From AC-32 sp963821495 (lineage in GTDB: Bacteria > Actinomycetota > Thermoleophilia > Gaiellales > Gaiellaceae), in NCBI GenBank assembly GCA_963821495.1, contig CAWGEA010000003.1, forward strand, positions 372,001-436,000: DNA of 64,000 nucleotides, read 5' to 3'. The position numbers and the translations under genes are program-made. A model generated the notes under the pieces. It was not told the origin of the DNA. It searched no databases and saw nothing but the letters and a program-made list of their open reading frames with translations. This document shows positions 56,871-64,000 of this stretch, in pieces (the first letter of the stretch is position 1; every line of letters starts with the position of its first letter).

Positions 56871-58043
56871 ATGGACGGAGACGACAGGAACGCCCGCAGC
56901 CGCGAGCACCGGCGGCAGCGGCGACGGCGCCAGGTGCGGCGGCGGAGGGCCGTCGCAGCAGCCGTCCTGCTCGCGCTCGCGGCGGGGATCACGCTCGGTG
57001 CGCGCTCGGTCGCCGGGGGCAGCGGAGCGCGCGCCGACGCCACGACGGCCGGACACGCCGCAGCGGCGGCAAAGTCCGCGCACGCACCGGTGCCGCGTGA
57101 GATCCGCGGCGTGCACGTGACGATGTCGCTTGCCTCGCTCCCCGGAAAGCTGCAGCAGTACGTGGAGATGCCTGGCCTGAACACGATCGAGCTCGACGTC
57201 AAGGACGAGGACGGGCGCGTGGGCTTCGTGCCCTCGGCGGTGCCGCTCGCCCGTCGCACCGGCGCTGCGGGGCCGTTTTACAAGGCGAAGCGCGCCGCGC
57301 GGCTCGTGCATCGCCACGGCGACTACCTGATCGGCCGCATCGTCACCTTCGAGGACCCGGTGCTCGCCGAGAAGCGGCCGGAGCTCGCGATCCGCACGAG
57401 CGACGGCTCGCTCTGGCGCAACAACGCGGGGCTCGGCTGGACGAACCCGTACGACCGCCGCGTCTGGGCCTACAACGTTGACCTCGGCGTCGCCGCGGCG
57501 AAGGCGGGCTTCGACGAGATCCAGTTCGACTACGTTCGCTTCCCGAGCGACGGCGACCTCTCGCTGATCCGCTACCCCGGCGTGCACTCGCAGCCGATGA
57601 AGTGGACGATCCCGGCCTTCACCCAGTACGCGGCGAAGCGCCTGCACCCGCTCGGCGTCCGCGTCTCGGTGGATGTCTTCGGCCTCTCGGCCACGCACGA
57701 CCTCGGCATCGGCCAGCTCCCGCGCCGCATCTCGCGCTACGTCGACGCGGTCTACCCGATGGTCTATCCCTCGCACTACAACCCCGGCGAGTACAACCTG
57801 ACCGACCCGAACGCCGCTCCCGGCCAGACGGTGACGCACTCGCTGCTCGACTTCCAGGCCGCGCTCGAGGGTCGGAAGGCCAGGCTCACTCCCTGGCTGC
57901 AGGACTTCTCGCTCGGCCGCACGTACACGCTCGACGACGTGCGCGCCCAGGTCGCGGCGGCACGCTCGCTGCGGGCCCACGGCTTCCTGCTCTGGAACGC
58001 CGAGGGTGTCTACAGCGCGCCGGCGCTGCTGCCGCCTGCATGA
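56871..58043 (+). CDS. Glycoside-hydrolase-like TIM-barrel protein (DUF4015 type)
   Basis: About 390 residues from ATG 56871 (ATG 56853 and GTG 56841 are in frame alternatives). A very basic cytoplasmic N-terminus, one TM/signal helix (AVAAAVLLALAAGITLGA), a linker, then the barrel: EIRGVHVTMSLASLP, NTIELDVKDEDGRVGF, GFDEIQFDYVRFPSDGDL (putative acid), VRVSVDVFGLSATHDLGIGQ, VDAVYPMVYPSHYNPGEY and LTPWLQDFSLGRTY. This matches the putative glycoside hydrolase family called DUF4015. Extracytoplasmic polysaccharide or peptidoglycan processing is inferred. Confidence 0.82.
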   Translation: MDGDDRNARSREHRRQRRRRQVRRRRAVAAAVLLALAAGITLGARSVAGGSGARADATTAGHAAAAAKSAHAPVPREIRGVHVTMSLASLPGKLQQYVEMPGLNTIELDVKDEDGRVGFVPSAVPLARRTGAAGPFYKAKRAARLVHRHGDYLIGRIVTFEDPVLAEKRPELAIRTSDGSLWRNNAGLGWTNPYDRRVWAYNVDLGVAAAKAGFDEIQFDYVRFPSDGDLSLIRYPGVHSQPMKWTIPAFTQYAAKRLHPLGVRVSVDVFGLSATHDLGIGQLPRRISRYVDAVYPMVYPSHYNPGEYNLTDPNAAPGQTVTHSLLDFQAALEGRKARLTPWLQDFSLGRTYTLDDVRAQVAAARSLRAHGFLLWNAEGVYSAPALLPPA

Positions 58044-58079
58044 CGGCTATGCACGTATGCAAGCGACCGGTTGCTGCGC

Positions 58080-58085
58080 TATCGT
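58080..58085 (+). promoter_or_regulatory. Putative -10 box (TATCGT) of the aminotransferase
   Basis: TATCGT ends 7 bases before the GTG at 58093, supporting that start. Confidence 0.4.
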
Positions 58086-58092
58086 CAGCTTC

Positions 58093-59415
58093 GTGGCGGT
58101 GACCAGAACGATCGAGCTCCGGACCGAGATTCCGGGGCCCAAGTCGACGGCGATCCTCGAGCGAAAGGAGCGCGTCGTCGCCAACCCGCTGTCGGTCTTC
58201 CTGCCCGTCGTGGTGGAGCACGCGCAGGGCGCGACGCTCACCGACGTCGACGGCAACACCTTCCTCGACTTCACAGGAGGCGTCGGCTGTCTCAACGTCG
58301 GCCATTCGCATCCGCAGGTCGTGGCGGCGGCACAGGAGCAGCTCTCGCGCTTCGCGCACACCGACTTCACGATCGTCCCCTACGAGGTGTACGTCGACCT
58401 CGCCGAGCGTCTCTGCGAGCTCGCGCCCGTGCGCAAGCCGGCGAAGGCCGCGTTCTTCAATGCCGGCACCGAGGCCGTCGAGAACGCGATCAAGTTTGCG
58501 CGCTCGTACACCGGTCGCCCGGCCGTGATCGGCTTCGAGGGAGGGTTTCACGGGCGGACGCTGCTCTCGCTGACGCTGACCTCGAAGACGCATCCGTACA
58601 AGGCCGGCCTCGGGCCGTTTGCGCCCGAGATCTATCGCGTACCGTTCCCGAACGAGTACCGCGGCCCCACCGCGGCCGAGGCGCTGGCGGCGCTCGAGCG
58701 CGCACTTGTGACCCAGATCGCGGCCGAGACCGTCGCGGCGATCGTGTTGGAGCCGGTCCAGGGCGAGGGTGGCTTCGTCGTCGCGCCGCCGGAGTTCGTC
58801 GAGGGCGTGCGCCGCATCTGCGACGACAACGGGATCGTCTTCGTCGCCGACGAGGTCCAGACCGGCTTCGGCCGCACGGGCCGGATGTGGGGAATCGAGC
58901 ACTACGACGTCGAGCCCGACCTGATCACGATTGCGAAGTCGATCGCGGCCGGGCTGCCGCTGTCGGGTGTGCTCGGCACCGCGAAGATCATGGACGCCCC
59001 GGGCGACTCGGCGATCGGGGGCACGTACGTCGGCAACCCGGTCGCGCAGGCGGCGGCGCTGGCCGTCCTCGACGTCTTCGAGGAGGAGGCGCTGAACGAC
59101 CGCGGCGCGGCGATCGGGGAGCTGATCCGCGAGCGCATGCACGCGTGGCAGGAGCGTTGGGACGCGATCGGCCACGTCCGCGGGCTCGGCGCGATGCTCG
59201 CAATCGAGCTCGTCCACGACCGCGAGACGAAGGACCCCGCACCCGAGCTCGCGAGCGAGGTGGTCGAGCAGGCGGCCGAGCGGGGCCTGCTGCTGCTCAA
59301 GTCGGGCATCTACTCGAACTGCATCCGCGTGCTGGTGCCGCTCGTCATCTCGGATGCCGAGCTCGACGAGGCGCTCGACGTCTGGGAGCAGGCGCTCGAC
59401 GCGTCCTTGGCGTAG
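58093..59415 (+). CDS. Class III aminotransferase (GabT-like)
   Basis: PLP-dependent omega-aminotransferase, 440 residues from GTG 58093 (GTG 58099 also possible). Features: NTFLDFTGGVGCLNVGHSHPQVVAAA, FNAGTEAVENAIKFARSYTGRPAVIGFEGGFHGRTLL, VLEPVQGEGGFVVAPPEFV, FVADEVQTGFGRTGRMWGIEHYDVEPDLITIAKSIAAGLPLSGV (Schiff-base Lys in the last segment) and GTYVGNPVAQAAALAVL. Closest in pattern to 4-aminobutyrate aminotransferases, but ornithine or other amines cannot be excluded. No succinate-semialdehyde dehydrogenase is adjacent. Confidence 0.9.
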   Translation: MAVTRTIELRTEIPGPKSTAILERKERVVANPLSVFLPVVVEHAQGATLTDVDGNTFLDFTGGVGCLNVGHSHPQVVAAAQEQLSRFAHTDFTIVPYEVYVDLAERLCELAPVRKPAKAAFFNAGTEAVENAIKFARSYTGRPAVIGFEGGFHGRTLLSLTLTSKTHPYKAGLGPFAPEIYRVPFPNEYRGPTAAEALAALERALVTQIAAETVAAIVLEPVQGEGGFVVAPPEFVEGVRRICDDNGIVFVADEVQTGFGRTGRMWGIEHYDVEPDLITIAKSIAAGLPLSGVLGTAKIMDAPGDSAIGGTYVGNPVAQAAALAVLDVFEEEALNDRGAAIGELIRERMHAWQERWDAIGHVRGLGAMLAIELVHDRETKDPAPELASEVVEQAAERGLLLLKSGIYSNCIRVLVPLVISDAELDEALDVWEQALDASLA

Positions 59416-59445
59416 TCCCAGCCACGATGGGCACAATTGAGCGTT

Positions 59446-60894
59446 GTGGTCGGTGAGCTGATCGCGGACCGCTACGAGCTCGAGGAGCTCGTCGGCACCG
59501 GCGGCATGTCGAGCGTCTACCGCGCCCACGACAAGCTGCTCGAGCGCGACGTCGCGCTCAAGGTGCTGCACGACCAGTTCACCGCCGACGGCGACTACGT
59601 CGAGCGCTTCCGGCGCGAGGCGCGCTCGGTCGCGCAGCTCTCGCACCCGAACATCGTCACCGTGATCGACCGCGGCGAGCAGGACGGCCGGCAGTTCATC
59701 GTCTTCGAGTACGTCGACGGCGAGAACCTGAAGTCGCTGGTCGAGCGGGACGGGCCGCTGCCCGAGCGCGAGGCGATCGAGCTCACCCTGCAGGTCGCCC
59801 GAGCGCTCGGCTTCGCCCACCAGCACGGGCTCGTCCACCGCGACGTCAAGCCGCAGAACGTGCTCCTGAACGGCGACGGCCGGGCCAAGGTGACCGACTT
59901 CGGGATCGCGCGCTCGCTCGAGGTCCACGGCGGCCTCACGCAGACCGGCACGGTGATGGGGACTAGCGATTACATCGCTCCCGAGCAGGCGCGGGGCGCC
60001 AAGGTCGACGCGCAGAGCGACGTCTACTCGCTCGGCGCCGTGCTCTACGAGCTGCTCACCGCCGAGGTGCCGTTCCCGGGCGACAACTTCGTCGCCGTCG
60101 CGATGCGCCACATCAACGAGCCGGCGCCGAGCGTGCGGGAGAGGCGGCCCGAGCTCTCGCCTCGTCTCGACGCCGCGATCAGGCGCGCGATGGCGAAGGA
60201 CCCGCGCGAACGCTTCGGCTCGATGGACGAGCTCTGCGCCGAGCTTTCTGCGTGCCTCGAGACCGAGACCGCCGTCTCGGGGGCGCAGACGATGGTCGTC
60301 GCGCCGCGGCGGGGGCAGCGCCCGGCCCGGCCGCCGCGAGCGAGGCCGAGCGTCTGGCCGCTGATCCTGCTGCTCGCAGGCCTCGCCGTGCTCGCGGGGA
60401 TCATGGCGGCGGTCTTCGCGTTCACCGGCTCGGGCGAGAAGCTGACGAAGCTCGTGCACAAGACGACCGGCGGCGGCGCAGTGAGGGCGGTTCGGCTCAG
60501 CGGCGTGCGGGCGTACGACCCTTACGGCGACCAGTCGGAGCACGACTCCTCCGCGGGCAGCGCGACGGACGGCGATCCGGGGACGTACTGGAACACCGAG
60601 CACTACAACGGCGGCCTTCAGAAGCCCGGCGTCGGCCTTGTGCTGGACGCGGGCGCCGCCAAGACGCTGACGCAGCTCGTGCTCCGGAGCGATACCGCGG
60701 GGTTCACGGCCCTGATCAAGGCCGGCGGGTCCCCCACCGGGCCGTTCACGCGGGTCTCGAAGTCGCAGAGCGTCGGCCTGAACACGACCTTCTCGCTCAA
60801 CGGCGGCGCCGAGCGCTACTACGCGGTGTGGATCACCGACCTCGGCCCTAACTCGTCGGTCGAGATCAACGAAGTCACCGCTCGCGGGCGCTAG
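59446..60894 (+). CDS. Ser/Thr protein kinase with discoidin-like ectodomain
   Basis: 482 residues from GTG 59446 (TTG 59437 possible). Kinase: VGTGGMSSVYRA, DVALKVLHDQF, GLVHRDVKPQNVLLNGDG, VTDFGIARS, GTSDYIAPEQARG, then a Pro/Arg linker, one TM helix (PLILLLAGLAVLAGIMAAVFAF) near residue 310, and an ectodomain of about 140 residues: AVRLSGVRAYDPYGD, SATDGDPGTYWNTEHYNGG, VGLVLDAGAAKTLTQLVLRSD, YYAVWITDLGPNSSVEINEV. This is the jelly-roll pattern of F5/8-type C (discoidin) domains, a carbohydrate-binding fold. Convergent with ddl, sharing CTAG. Confidence 0.9.
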   Translation: MVGELIADRYELEELVGTGGMSSVYRAHDKLLERDVALKVLHDQFTADGDYVERFRREARSVAQLSHPNIVTVIDRGEQDGRQFIVFEYVDGENLKSLVERDGPLPEREAIELTLQVARALGFAHQHGLVHRDVKPQNVLLNGDGRAKVTDFGIARSLEVHGGLTQTGTVMGTSDYIAPEQARGAKVDAQSDVYSLGAVLYELLTAEVPFPGDNFVAVAMRHINEPAPSVRERRPELSPRLDAAIRRAMAKDPRERFGSMDELCAELSACLETETAVSGAQTMVVAPRRGQRPARPPRARPSVWPLILLLAGLAVLAGIMAAVFAFTGSGEKLTKLVHKTTGGGAVRAVRLSGVRAYDPYGDQSEHDSSAGSATDGDPGTYWNTEHYNGGLQKPGVGLVLDAGAAKTLTQLVLRSDTAGFTALIKAGGSPTGPFTRVSKSQSVGLNTTFSLNGGAERYYAVWITDLGPNSSVEINEVTARGR

Positions 60895-61907
60895 AAGCGC
60901 AGCCGGGAGCGGCGCTCGTGCCGGTCGAGCGCGAGCCGGACGAGCCGGTCGACGAGCTCGGGATACGGCACGCCCGAGGCCTCGAACAACTTCGCGTAGA
61001 CACTCGTGGCGGTGAACCCGGGAATCGTGTTCAGCTCGTTCACGAGCACCTCGTTCGCAGGAGTGACGAAGAAGTCGACGCGCGCCATGCCCTCGCACTC
61101 CCCGGCGACGAAGGCCTGCACGGCGAGCTCCTGGACGCGCTCGATCGTCTCCTGCTCGAGACGCGGCGGAATGAGGAGATCCATGCCGCCCTCCTCGTAC
61201 TTGGCCGAGTAGTCGTACCAGTCCTCGCCGCTGAAGCCGTGCGAGACGATCTCGCCCGGGAGCGAGGCCTCGGGCCGCTCGTTGCCGAGCACGCCGCACT
61301 CGACCTCGACGCCCTCGACGAACTCCTCGACGAGCACCTTCTCGTCGTGCTCGAAGGCGAGCGCGACGGCCGCCGCGAGCTCATCCTCGTCGCGGGCCTT
61401 CGAGATGCCGACCGACGAGCCGAGGCGGGCCGGCTTGACGAAGACAGGGAAGCCGAACGGATTCTGAAGCTTTCCCCCAAGGCGAATCGTCACGTTCCGG
61501 GTCACCGGAATGCCGCGGTCGCGCATCACAGCCTTGAAGACGTCCTTGTCCATCGCGAGTGCCGAGCCGAGCACGCCCGCACCGACGTACGGGACGCCCG
61601 CGAGCTCGAGCAGACCCTGGACGGTGCCGTCCTCGCCGAAGGGCCCGTGCAGGACCGGGAAGACGACGTCGACCTCGCCCAGGGTGGCCGGCACCTTCGC
61701 CGTCGGGACTGGCAGCGTCTCCGCGACCGAGCCGTCGCCGCCGCCCGTCCCCAGCTCCCAGCGCCCGTCGCGGCCGATCTCGACGGTGATCGTGTCGTAG
61801 CGCTCCGGGTCGAGCGCGTCGATCACCGAGCGAGCAGAGGCGAGCGAGATGTCGTGCTCGGAGGAGCGGCCGCCGAGGAGGACCGCGACGCGCACGCGGT
61901 CGCTCAC
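60891..61907 (-). CDS. ddl: D-alanine-D-alanine ligase
   Basis: Makes the D-Ala-D-Ala dipeptide of peptidoglycan; ATP-grasp, 338 residues. Motifs: VLLGGRSSEHDISLASARSV, VVFPVLHGPFGEDGTVQGLLELAGVPYVGAGVLGSALAMDKDVFK (the last is the family S-A-x-x-M-D-K), VKPARLGSSVGISKA, VLVEEFVEGVEVECGVLGN and NELNTIPGFTATSVYAKLFEASG. It overlaps pknB by four bases, linking D-Ala ligase to the wall-sensing kinase. A Tyr/Ser position for vancomycin-type variants is not evaluated. Confidence 0.96.
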   Translation of the reverse strand: MSDRVRVAVLLGGRSSEHDISLASARSVIDALDPERYDTITVEIGRDGRWELGTGGGDGSVAETLPVPTAKVPATLGEVDVVFPVLHGPFGEDGTVQGLLELAGVPYVGAGVLGSALAMDKDVFKAVMRDRGIPVTRNVTIRLGGKLQNPFGFPVFVKPARLGSSVGISKARDEDELAAAVALAFEHDEKVLVEEFVEGVEVECGVLGNERPEASLPGEIVSHGFSGEDWYDYSAKYEEGGMDLLIPPRLEQETIERVQELAVQAFVAGECEGMARVDFFVTPANEVLVNELNTIPGFTATSVYAKLFEASGVPYPELVDRLVRLALDRHERRSRLRF

Positions 61908-63847
61908 GGCGTCGCCGGAGGCGGCGGGCTCGGCGCGACGAGCCGCCCGACGGTGATCGCCACCGTCGAGCCCTGCTTGGCCTTCGTGTTGCCCGTCGGG
62001 CTCTGGCTGAGCACGATCCCCTCGAGGCCGGGATCGGTCACGTCCTGCCGCTGCACCTGGACGACGAAGCCCGCGCCCTCCAGCGTGGAGCGCGCGGAGG
62101 CCTCGTCCTGGCTGGTGACGTCGGGGACGGTCGACATCTTCGGCCCTCTCGAGACGCTGAGGTTAATCGTCGAGCCTTTCTGCGCGCGGCCGCTCGGGCT
62201 CTGGTCGACGACGATGCCCTTCGGCTGGTCGCTGTCGACGTCGGTGCGCGCGACCGCGAAGCCCTGGTTCTGCAGCGCCGCGCTCGCCTGGTCGAAGGGC
62301 AGGCCGATTACCGACGGCACGTCCACCTCGGCGGGGCCGGACGAGTAGTTGATCCGCACGCGGCTGCCCTTCTCGACGACCTTGCCCGCCGGCGGGTCCT
62401 GGCCTACGACCGTGTCGACGGGCCTGTTCGAGGCGACCGGGAACGCCTTCGGGTCGAGCCCCGCGTTGATCAGCGTGCTGATCGCGTCGTCGCGGTTCTT
62501 GCCAATCACGCTCGGCACGGGAACCGTCTCCTTGCCCTTCGAGACGGTGATCTCGACGTTGCCGTGCTTCGCGATCTTCTCGCCGGGATCCGGGCTCTGG
62601 TCGACGACGGCGCCCTTCTCGATGGAGTCGCTGAACGCCCGTCCGACCTGGGGTACGAGGCCCACATCCCGAATGTGCTTCACGGCGAGCTGTTCCTTCA
62701 TGCCCTTCACGAACGGCACCGAGACCGGCTTGTTCTCGTTCAGCTGATCCTGGATCTTGGTGTAGGCGAACCAGGCCGCCGCTCCCGCGGCCGCGAGCAG
62801 CAGGATCGAGAGGACCCACGGCCACACCGGCCGCCGACGCCGCGGCGGGCCTTCGTAGCCGTAGTAGCCGGCGGGCGGCGTGGCCCCGGGCGGTGCGGCC
62901 CGTGTCGGCGTCGCGGCGCCCGGGCGCGCCAGCACGGAGGTGGGTGCCGCCGCAAGGATGCCCGAGCCCGAGAGGACAGCCGTCGCGGCGGTCTCCGTCT
63001 CCGGGTCGACCGGCAGCCCTTCGAGCACACGCGTGAGGTCGGCGTCCATCTCCTCGGCGCTCTGGTAGCGCTCGGCGGGATCCTTCGCGAGCGCGCGCAG
63101 CACGACCGAGTCAAGGTCGTGCGGCACCTCGGGCCGCAGCTCCGACGGGGGCCGCGGCACCTCGGAGAGGTGCTTCATCGCGATCTCCAGCGGCGTGTCG
63201 CCGGTGAACGGGACCTGCCCGGTCAGCATCTCGTAGAGCACGACTCCGACCGAGTAGAGGTCGGAGGTCTGGTCGACCGGCGCGCCGCGCGCCTGCTCGG
63301 GCGAGAGGTACTGCGCGGTGCCGATGATCGAGCCGACCTCGGTCATCTGGCTCGCGCCGGAGCGGGCGATGCCGAAGTCGGTCACCTTCAGGCGCCCCTC
63401 GGGGCCGACGAGCACGTTGTGCGGCTTGATGTCGCGGTGGACGATCCCGTGCTTGTGGGCGAAGCCGACCGCCGCCAGGATCTGGCGGGCGTAGTCGATC
63501 GCCGTCTTCACCGGCGCGGGCCCGCGGCCGACGATCAGCTCCTTGAGCGACCGCCCGTCGAGGTATTCCATCGCGATGTAGTAGGTGCCCTCGGCCTCGC
63601 CGCGATCGTAGATCGAGACGATGTTCGGGTGGCTGAGGCCGGCTGCGTTCTTCGCCTCGCGCCGGAAGCGCTCGATGAACGAGTCGTCGGCCGCGTGACG
63701 GTCGTTGAGGATCTTGATCGCGACGCGGCGGCCGAGCTCCTGGTCCTCCGCGAGGTAGACGTCCGCCATGCCGCCCGCGCCCAGCTTCCGCTCGATGCGG
63801 TAGCGGCCGTCGAAGACGGAGCCGATCAGCGTGTCGGAGACGGCCAT
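61904..63847 (-). CDS. pknB: PASTA-domain Ser/Thr kinase PknB
   Basis: Membrane kinase that senses peptidoglycan fragments and controls wall growth, 647 residues. Kinase 12-275: LGAGGMADVYLAED, RVAIKILND, GIVHRDIKPHNVLVG, VTDFGIARSG, GTAQYLSPEQARG. A Pro/Ala linker, TM helix (PWVLSILLLAAAGAAAWFAY) near 345, and four extracellular PASTA repeats beginning VPFVKGMKEQLAV, VPSVIGKNRDDAI, VPSVIGLPFDQAS and VPDVTSQDEASA. A penicillin-binding protein gene lies 14 bases upstream in the same direction, the standard actinobacterial arrangement. Confidence 0.97.
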   Translation of the reverse strand: MAVSDTLIGSVFDGRYRIERKLGAGGMADVYLAEDQELGRRVAIKILNDRHAADDSFIERFRREAKNAAGLSHPNIVSIYDRGEAEGTYYIAMEYLDGRSLKELIVGRGPAPVKTAIDYARQILAAVGFAHKHGIVHRDIKPHNVLVGPEGRLKVTDFGIARSGASQMTEVGSIIGTAQYLSPEQARGAPVDQTSDLYSVGVVLYEMLTGQVPFTGDTPLEIAMKHLSEVPRPPSELRPEVPHDLDSVVLRALAKDPAERYQSAEEMDADLTRVLEGLPVDPETETAATAVLSGSGILAAAPTSVLARPGAATPTRAAPPGATPPAGYYGYEGPPRRRRPVWPWVLSILLLAAAGAAAWFAYTKIQDQLNENKPVSVPFVKGMKEQLAVKHIRDVGLVPQVGRAFSDSIEKGAVVDQSPDPGEKIAKHGNVEITVSKGKETVPVPSVIGKNRDDAISTLINAGLDPKAFPVASNRPVDTVVGQDPPAGKVVEKGSRVRINYSSGPAEVDVPSVIGLPFDQASAALQNQGFAVARTDVDSDQPKGIVVDQSPSGRAQKGSTINLSVSRGPKMSTVPDVTSQDEASARSTLEGAGFVVQVQRQDVTDPGLEGIVLSQSPTGNTKAKQGSTVAITVGRLVAPSPPPPATP

Positions 63848-63861
63848 GTTCTCATCAGAGG

Positions 63862-64000
63862 TTAGGGATTCGACCCTCCGGCGAGGATCGCCTGCATCAC
63901 GGCCTTCGCGATCGGCGCCGCCGTGGTGCCCCCCGCCCCGGTCTGGTTCTGCAGCACCACCGCGATCGCGACCCGCGGCGCGCCCACCGGCGCGAAGGCG
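63862..64000 (-). CDS. pbpA: Penicillin-binding protein, C-terminal end (partial)
   Basis: The last 45 codons, cut by the window edge. The sequence GAPRVAIAVVLQNQTGAGGTTAAPIAKAVMQAIL is the typical end of a class B transpeptidase domain (…A-V-V-x-E-N…A-A-P-I-x-K-x-V-M). Its TAA is 14 bases before pknB, matching the pbpA-pknB order of actinobacterial cell-wall clusters. The catalytic S-x-x-K and K-T-G are outside the window, so the subclass is inferred. Confidence 0.75.
   Translation of the reverse strand, partial: AFAPVGAPRVAIAVVLQNQTGAGGTTAAPIAKAVMQAILAGGSNP

Noticed and set aside
57886..61299. A 1137-codon minus-strand open frame
   Set aside because: Composition (Arg/Ala/Asp/His/Val repeats) is typical of shadow frames opposite GC-rich genes. 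It opposes the aminotransferase, a kinase and overlaps ddl, all with strong motifs.

Overview
The window reads as a chromosomal segment of a high-GC actinobacterium. The deep-branching, Gaiella/Solirubrobacter-like Thermoleophilia are the best guess. This rests on very strong G/C preference at third codon positions, frequent GTG starts, PASTA-type Ser/Thr kinases next to a penicillin-binding protein, a small DUF6458-like membrane protein, a caa3-type oxidase with a fused cytochrome c, a SUF-only Fe-S machinery, and many genes with a TANNNT box only 6-9 bases before the start codon (leaderless mRNAs). No marker in the window fixes the taxon. There is no phage, IS element, CRISPR array or rRNA, so this is housekeeping and envelope DNA rather than an island.

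Layout. 1-2.2 kb: thiamin salvage and phosphorylation operon (thiM-thiE-thiL). 2.2-11.5 kb: mixed housekeeping genes: an orphan DppB-type permease, thioredoxin, a polyprenol-phosphate mannosyltransferase, PolX, HAD and Nudix hydrolases, an EamA transporter, trehalose-phosphatase, a TauE/SafE exporter split into two half genes, and a secreted M23 peptidase. 11.5-17 kb: a YtxH-like protein, an Hsp20-Lon proteostasis operon and a divergent MMPL transporter. 17-21.2 kb: dTDP-rhamnose genes (rmlA, rmlC, rmlD, rmlB) with an MFS transporter. 21.3-25.8 kb: a TPR-carrying Ser/Thr kinase diverging from a SpoIID-like protein and a subtilisin. 25.8-29.8 kb: a four-gene UDP-acetamido-sugar-acid operon (WecB/WbpI, WbpA, WbpB, WbpD types) and tRNA-Lys. 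30-35.4 kb: small secreted and membrane proteins, a CBS protein and two convergent sensor kinases. 35.4-41.5 kb: caa3 oxidase operon with interleaved UspA-like domains, a diheme cytochrome lipoprotein and a STAS protein. 41.5-44.4 kb: tatA-tatC-add-TPR membrane protein. 44.4-53.5 kb: SUF Fe-S genes in two blocks (sufC-sufB-VOC-VOC-sufD, and sufS-sufU-Rieske-tag) flanking two minus-strand genes: a methyltransferase and a cytochrome c fused to a cysteine-paired repeat protein. 53.6-54.4 kb: an O-methyltransferase followed by a strongly folded, terminator-ended RNA region. 54.4-64 kb: an NAD-binding protein, a secreted protein, dcd, a glycoside-hydrolase-like protein, a class III aminotransferase, a second Ser/Thr kinase with a discoidin-like ectodomain, ddl, the PASTA kinase pknB, and the C-terminus of a penicillin-binding protein.

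How the parts fit. Envelope construction dominates: rhamnose and acetamido-uronate sugar nucleotides, polyprenol-mannose, Ddl, PBP and PASTA kinase, SpoIID and M23. Aerobic respiration and Fe-S assembly form the second theme. Genes are packed tightly. Same-strand neighbours usually overlap as GTGA, ATGA or TAGTG. Five convergent pairs finish inside one shared palindromic CTAG. The items I would look at first are the structured RNA region at 54.2 kb, the cytochrome-Cys-repeat protein at 49.5-50.9 kb, the UspA-like domains inside the oxidase operon, and the rmlC/rmlD junction, which has no ordinary start codon.
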